Source of the DNA: Achatina immaculata
Taxonomy: Eukaryota > Mollusca > Gastropoda > Stylommatophora > Achatinidae
Direction: 5' to 3'
DNA: 64,000 nt
NCBI GenBank assembly: GCA_009760885.1
Contig: CM019719.1
Coordinates: 28,143,084-28,207,083 of the forward strand
Of the stretch, positions 58,726-64,000 are shown one piece after another (the stretch's first letter is position 1; every line of letters begins with the position of its first letter). The translations under genes and the position numbers were made by a program. The notes beneath the pieces are model-generated. The model ran no database searches, was not told the DNA's origin, and saw only the letters and a program-made list of their open reading frames with translations.

Positions 58726-60044
58726 CCGGGGCTTTGCAAACATCTCCCAATAAGCCGTTTTTAAAATTGATTTCCTGGACGCCATGTTTTCTGGTATCTG
58801 CATTTCCGCCCGTGTTTGGGTGGGTCTCCACTGAGAAGAGGGTATCTAGGCTGCTGCAGGTAAAGGAGCATAAATGTCGATGTCACATATGACATTTGGG
58901 ATTCACCATCTGGCTACAGGCAGTTCCTTTAGTTCTTCAGAGGGTGGACATTTTTTCATCTTGGCTCATGAACTAAAGCACATGGCCCGGAGTGCGCATG
59001 CTTGCAGCGTTCTGGCCTTTGATCTCGACATCTGAATGCCCACGTCTGTGTTGATGTGCATGTTTGTGAACGGAGATGTGTGAAGGTAGACGTGAGTGCA
59101 GGTAGACGTGTGTTGTGTGAATGTGAGCGTGTACATGGCGTGTACTATACGTATTTTATTTGTATATCATTTCTTTAGCTCTGACATGAAGAGCTTCTTC
59201 GTTGGTCATTTCAGTTATGACTTATATCCCTAAAAATAACAGGGTGTTTTAAATTTGGATGTTTTATATCAAGATCTTAAGCTTTTGGGTGTCTTAGATC
59301 TTAATCATTGAATTTAAGTTCTTTATATATCGATCGTTTCACTAGTTTTACATTTGCCTTGTATGTTAAGGTCACTTCATGCTACATGGTTTAATTGTAC
59401 GTACTATTTATGTTTAAGCTAGGGATATTCGCGTCTGAGTGACGTATACTATAGGGGGCACTTTAAATCCATACGACTAAGCAACTTTGTACATGTTTAC
59501 TGATCTAAAATTGTGGCTCCATTGCTCCGAATACTGAAAGTAGATGATGGCGCATGGTTCAGTTTTACCAAAAAGATAGAGTCAGGAAAGTGGGCAGAAA
59601 CAATAATGGCAGAAAGAAAGATGAGTACATGCAAATGAAAAACATACAACAATCCAATATTTCGGCAAAAGCCCTTTTCAAGGATCACATATAAGACCAA
59701 CACAACAGATAAAAAGATGAAAAATATATGAAAAATATAGACATAGCTTTTTGGTCTCCTCCTAGCTGGAAAGACGAACACAAAATGCATTTTGTACATC
59801 TTAAAAATACATTATCACATAATGTCAATCAACACATAATATATACTACATTTTCATCATTGTCATAAATTCACATATATATTCATAAAAACATTTTTAA
59901 CATTAATACAGATATACCATCTTCAAAGCACATACAAAAATGTTGTGATGAGTCCCAACAGACTCATCATCTTGAAGAGTCCGCTAGGAAGATTCCGGAA
60001 CATATCGATTACACACACCAAATACGAAGACATCAGCAAACCAT
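58726..60044. other. no supported gene; possible old retroelement trace
   Basis: The stretch 59640-59710 (AATATTTCGGCAAAAGCCCT, then TTTCAAGGATC) resembles non-coding ends seen around some retroelements, but no protein motif supports this. The 100-residue minus frame 59799-59497 is unrecognised. Confidence 0.35.
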
Positions 60045-60358
60045 TCTCTTTCACCGAAAGACGGGTCAGTGCAGACTGCTGAGCCACCTACATCGACTCA
60101 AGATATCTCACAAAGACAAGTGTCCATGGAGGCCAGACTCCAGAATAAGAGTGCCCAAACCATACGGACCTGAGACGAGAGACAAGACCAGAGGGCACGA
60201 GCTTGGGGCGAAAGCTTTGGGGGCCCTATCAGGATCTGGAGAGGACTGCGAGCTTTGCCGTGTCGACAAGGATCAGGATCTGATGTGTCCAACAACCTCG
60301 AAAGCAGACGAAGAAGAAGAAGCAGAAGAAGAAGAAATCTTATGTGCATCGCTTTAAC
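60045..60358 (+). pseudogene. 3' end of an RNase-H-type LINE, fragment 4
   Basis: The first frame gives FHRKTGQCRLLSHLHRLKIS and HKDKCPW. After a frameshift near 60140 the frame gives CPNHTDLRRETRPEGTSLGR, KLWGPYQDLERTASFAVSTR and a stop at about 60281, then a CAGACGAAGAAGAAGAAGC tail. This is the same end as fragment 2, with the RTGhCRLLsHLhrLKIS block that fragments 1 and 3 also show. The QTPEHVLQSC part is missing, apparently deleted between CPW and CPNH. Confidence 0.8.
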
Positions 60359-60855
60359 AGAGGCTGACCAACCCACAGAAATTCAATTAACATTTTCCAC
60401 ATTCACGCACATTAATTTTCTGACGTGACAAACACAGAATATATGAACTACAGCGACCCAGATCTACAGAGAAACAGATAAATAATCCGCACTCACTACA
60501 CAGTTCCTGGACAACTTAGCCACCTCGCCTGGACGACTCGGACAAACATTTTAGCGTCAGTTCTCTTGCCGCTACCAGCCAGGGCGGCCGATGTACCAAA
60601 ACTGGACTGCACTCATCACGTGACTCGTGGCGTGTCCGCATATCCTTATCTTATCACTGATTACAATGCCTAGGAATTTTCACATTTGAGCGATTTATGG
60701 CATCCAGTTAAAAGAGTTGTCTGCAAATTTCCGTAAATCACATTTGTATCAAGATTCCATGTTTCACACACATATATGATATCTAGTACGCATATAGCCA
60801 ACTTTTGTTTTACACTTGACTGTAATATGTAATTTTACCTACAGAAAATGGTTGT
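60359..60855. other. no supported gene
   Basis: No recognised signal. Confidence 0.4.
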
Positions 60856-61055
60856 GTAAGAGAGAGAGAGAGAGAGAAAGAGAGTAAGTGTGTGAGAAAG
60901 AGACAGACAGACAGACAGAGAAGGTGAGAGAGAGAAATTCAGAAAAAGAGAGAGAGAGAGAAAAAAATAGTGAGAGAGAAAGAGAGTGAGAGAAAGTAAG
61001 ACAGACAGAGAGTGAGAGAGAGAACGACAGACTGAGAGAGAGAGAGAGAGAGATC
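60856..61055. repeat. GA/GACA microsatellite
   Basis: GAGAGA with AGACAGACAG and GTGAGA interruptions. Frames here are Ser/Leu artefacts. Confidence 0.95.
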
Positions 61056-61076
61056 AAAATATATAAACCAATTACG

Positions 61077-61165
61077 TTTCTTCTTCTTCCTCTTCTTCTT
61101 CGAACATTTTCAGACGTCGAGATGAATACTTTTGAAGTAGCTGGTTGCCATCTGGAAGTCATGGA
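61077..61165 (-). repeat. SINE-like repeat S4, copy 2
   Basis: TTCTTCTTCCTCTTCTTCTT then CGAACATTTTCAGACGTCGA. Its reverse complement matches the end of copy 1 at 14036-14076, including the GAA tail. Confidence 0.7.
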
Positions 61166-61315
61166 CATCCCCTTAGTATTTGTTTTGAAAAAATGTTTCC
61201 CATTGATATCAAATTCAGTGAACTTCCAGGAGATGCTTTGTTACTGATACTATCATTCCTAAAGAAGTTACCGTTTCAAAATAGACTCACTCATTGAATA
61301 TGTTCTCAATTTCAG

Positions 61316-61491
61316 GTCAGCTTTGTGGGAGTCGGGCTCACAAAAAGGGTCGCCGTGACAGAAGCTTAACCAGATTCCAAAGTTGGCTGGGCTGCGAGGA
61401 AACAAAGACAACGCGGCAGCCCCGGAAATCTATGAATGAGACGGGAGATAATTTTCTTTACATCAATGATCAAGATGGAGCCCGTGACGTG
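61316..61491 (+). CDS. candidate host exon (internal)
   Basis: A pyrimidine-rich stretch ending TTCTCAATTTCAG (61303-61315) precedes an open stretch that ends at a strong donor, GTG followed by GTAAGATAT (intron from 61492). An alternative acceptor after GTCAG would start the exon at 61321 and make it 171 bp, exactly 57 codons. The predicted segment is basic and polar (AHKKGRRDRSLTRFQ, then NETGDNFLYINDQDGARDV), with no repeat or transposon resemblance. It would suit a cytoplasmic tail or linker, but no family is recognised. No neighbouring exon was found, so it is either one exon of a gene with large introns or a chance arrangement. Confidence 0.33.
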
Positions 61492-61571
61492 GTAAGATAT
61501 GACGGATGTAACAGTCATTTTGTCTCCCCTGCTAATTCAATCTGTGAGTCACGCTATCTGAAGCTGTAGAA

Positions 61572-61774
61572 CAGTGGTTATCAAAATGTAAGAGACTGTC
61601 GCACTAATTCTTCACAGACCGGATCCCTAGTTCCCACCCATTAAAAAAAAAAACTTCGCTCAGCTCTGAGTTATGATGCCTCCTATCGGTCCCTGTTCCT
61701 TCCCTCCCCTGCCCCAATCCTTGATCTTCACAACTCCCCAAGGGGGCGGCATCGCCTAATTTTTTGAACCCCTG
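61572..61774. mobile_element. hAT-type miniature element, about 203 bp
   Basis: The left end is CAGTGGTTATCAAAATG. The right end, read on the other strand, is CAGGGGTTCAAAAAATTA. The 8-bp flanks are CTGTAGAA and GCGTAGAG, sharing GTAGA, which fits a decayed hAT target duplication. The interior is non-coding with an A run. Such elements depend on a transposase encoded elsewhere. Confidence 0.62.
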
Positions 61775-61831
61775 GCGTAGAGAGACCAGCGTTTGAAAAT
61801 AGGCGAAGTTTCACATGAGCAACCACTCCTC

Positions 61832-61910
61832 CGCTACCCCACATCCTGATCATAAAATGCAACAATCTGACGCTACCCCCACATCCTGATTATAAAATGC
61901 AACAATCTGA
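61832..61910. repeat. 40-bp tandem duplication
   Basis: CGCTACCCCCACATCCTGAT..TAAAATGCAACAATCTGA, twice. Confidence 0.95.
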
Positions 61911-62689
61911 CACATCAGAGATCATTGACGATTACTCCATGCTTAACTTCCACTTTTATATCCATCATGTTCTCACATCTCCACTTTCTGGCCAGTGATT
62001 AAACACCTTTGATTAAGAATAAAAAGGATTCATGTCAGCTGCCGAACAGACGTAACGAGCAAATCAATGGGGCACATGAATGTAAATGGCCTAAGATGTG
62101 ACTGGTTATATAAGGAGGATTGGCCCAGACGATAGGGGCATGTTTCTTCTGAGTGTTTACATGAATTTAAGAGTCGAAACCTTTCCCATGAATAAGTAGA
62201 AGTCTTGGGGCGATGGGTACATCACGAGACGAAGGTATATTCAGGGTCGATGACACCCCGGGTAGTAAATAGAAACATTACTCTCCTTAAAAAGAAACAC
62301 GCGACTGGTAAAAAAAAAAGAATCATCTTTATATAAAGGAAAAAATGGAAGGAAAAAAAAGAAAAGGAAAGCCAGCGAAGGACCCAAGCCACGGGGGGCC
62401 CCCTGGGCTAGACGTAATAAGGACCCCCGCCCCCTCTAGCTATACCGTTCATCGCTTGATATACAATTCATAAAATAATAATCTGTATTTCCAGAGGATT
62501 TTCTTTTGGGTTGGCGTGGGGCCCCCTTCTATTCTTGGCCCTTAGGCTTAAGCTTGTTCAGGCTAGTGCACCAAGTACATGCACAATATTTGTCTTGCGC
62601 TGATTACGCCTCTGTCCTATGCTTGCCTACAGTTTCTTCAGATTTGAAATTATTAGAATTTCTGGTAGCTTAGTCAGTGTATGAAATCA
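61911..62689. other. no supported gene
   Basis: No domain, array or RNA gene recognised; AAAGGAAA-rich stretch 62330-62375. Confidence 0.4.
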
Positions 62690-63660
62690 CTCTAGAGCTT
62701 GATCTTTGTCGAAATCTCTCTAGAGCTTGGTCTTTGTTGAAATCTCTCTAGAGCTTGGTCTTTGCTGAAATCTCTCTAGAGCTTGGTATTTATTGAAATC
62801 TCTCTAGAGCTTGGTCTTTGCTGAAATCTCTCTAGAGCTTGGTCTTTGCTGAAATCTCTCTAGAGCTTGGTCTTTGTTGAAATCTCTCTAGAGCTTGGTC
62901 TTTGCTGAAATCTCTCTAGAGCTTGGTCTTTGTCTGAAATCTCTCTAGAGCTTGATCTGTCTGAAATCTCTCTAAAGCTTGATCTTTGTCTGAAATCTCT
63001 CTAAGGCGTGTTCTGTCTGAAATCTCTCTAAAGCTTGGTCTTTGTCTGAAATTTCTCTAGAGCTTGATTATTGTCTGAAATTTCTTTAGAGCTTGGTCTT
63101 TTTCTGAAATCTCTCTAGAGCTTGGTCATTGTCTAAAATCTCTCTAAAGCTTGGTCTTTGTCTAAAATCTCTCTAGAGCTTGCTCATTGTCTAAAATCTC
63201 TCTAGAGCTTGGTCTGTGTCTGAAATCTCTCTAGAGCTTGGTCTATCTGAAATCTCTCTAGAGCTTGTTCATTATCTGAAATTTCTCTAAAGCTTTGTCA
63301 TTGTGTGAAGATCTCTGCATTTTGGCCATTATTTGAATGTCTATAAAGCTTGATCATTATCTGAATGTCTCCAAAGCTCGGTCATTGTCTGAATGTCTCT
63401 AAAGTTTGGTCATTTTCTGAATGTCTCTAAAGCTCGGTCATTATTTGAATGTCTTCAAAACTTGGTCATTGTCTGAATGTCTCTAAAACTTTGTCATTGT
63501 TTGAATGTCTCTAAAGCCTGGTTATTGTCTGAATGTCTCTAAAGCTTGGTTATTATTTGAATGTCTCCAAAGCTTGGTCATTGTCTGAATGTCTCTGAAA
63601 TTTTGATTAATGCCAGAAATCTCGCTAAATCTTGGCAAAGTCTGAAATCTCCCCAAATTT
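62690..63660. repeat. 28-bp minisatellite, about 33 copies, graded divergence
   Basis: Unit is AAATCTCTCTAGAGCTTGGT then CTTTGCTG. Copies at 62700-62940 are nearly perfect. They grow diverged to the right, passing into GAATGTCTCTAAAGCTTGGT and CATTGTCT units and fading by 63660. Confidence 0.96.
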
Positions 63661-64000
63661 TTGTCAATGTCTGAACTCTCTATACTTTGGTCAGAAGCTG
63701 AAACATTTGTATTTTGATCACTGCCTGAAAGATCTCTATATTATGGTCACTGTTTGAAATTTCTGGAACATACGTAAAAGTCATGACATACAGTTCTGCA
63801 GCAAACTACGAAATGCCTCCAGTACTGTTAAATATCTCTAGATTTGATAAGTGATTGCCGTGATATATGTAGTTCATGGGAAATGCATGTTTAGTACACG
63901 ATAAATATATTAGCTTCTCTCTCTGTGTGTAAATGGTTTAAAGATAATAAAGGATGGCATACTTCAGGTGTAGAAGAAGTAGTAAAAGGCAAGAAAAGAA
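63661..64000. other. no supported gene at the right edge
   Basis: Trails off from the 28-bp array. Contains no recognised signal. Confidence 0.4.

Overview
This window looks like intergenic or intronic DNA from an animal nuclear genome. No complete host gene can be supported. The evidence is eukaryotic transposon families (non-LTR retrotransposons, mariner, Tc1-like, hAT-like miniature elements), many micro- and minisatellites, AT-leaning composition, and no operon-like gene packing. The repertoire (SINE- and LINE-type ends with GAA-rich tails, LINE 3' ends with AATG tails, very many minisatellites) suggests a lophotrochozoan, most likely a mollusc such as a gastropod. That assignment rests on general familiarity with such repeats, not on a marker gene.

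Layout. 1-5 kb: GA and TA microsatellites, a SINE-like end, a 27-bp minisatellite and a possible hAT-type miniature element. 5.0-6.3 kb: a whole but dead mariner element on the minus strand with recognisable terminal repeats. 6.3-7.4 kb: a degenerate minisatellite ending in a striking 71-bp inverted repeat. 10-12.4 kb: a giant 23-bp array with a 449-bp higher-order repeat. 13-20 kb: LINE 3' fragments, two degenerate arrays, a triplet array, a 34-bp array grown inside a dispersed SINE-like repeat, and the RNase-H-type LINE 3' end near 19.8 kb. 21-24.3 kb: three tidy minisatellites. 25-31 kb: GA tracts, another LINE fragment and SINE copy, and three arrays of 42-43 bp. 31.6-33 kb: a dead Tc1-like element. 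33-49 kb: further arrays, more copies of the same LINE and SINE families, and reading frames that stay open only because repeat periods are multiples of three. 51.6-53.2 kb: a 5'-truncated LINE with most of its reverse transcriptase. 53.5-54.6 kb: a GTA microsatellite split by a LINE insertion. 54.9-64 kb: more arrays, two RNase-H-type LINE 3' ends, one candidate host exon (61.3 kb), a hAT-type miniature element and a 28-bp array.

The mobile elements fall into connected sets. At least six fragments come from LINEs sharing one kind of C-terminal domain, several ending in AATG repeats. At least four are 3' ends of an RNase-H-type LINE with a GAA-rich tail. Several SINE-like repeats carry similar GAA tails, so they may have been mobilised by that LINE. 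One SINE-like family (called S1 here) occurs four times. Two copies carry unrelated minisatellites, and one of these can be traced to a 34-bp internal duplication still visible in the unexpanded copies. I found no new enzymatic or defence system; the most interesting content is repeat birth and architecture.
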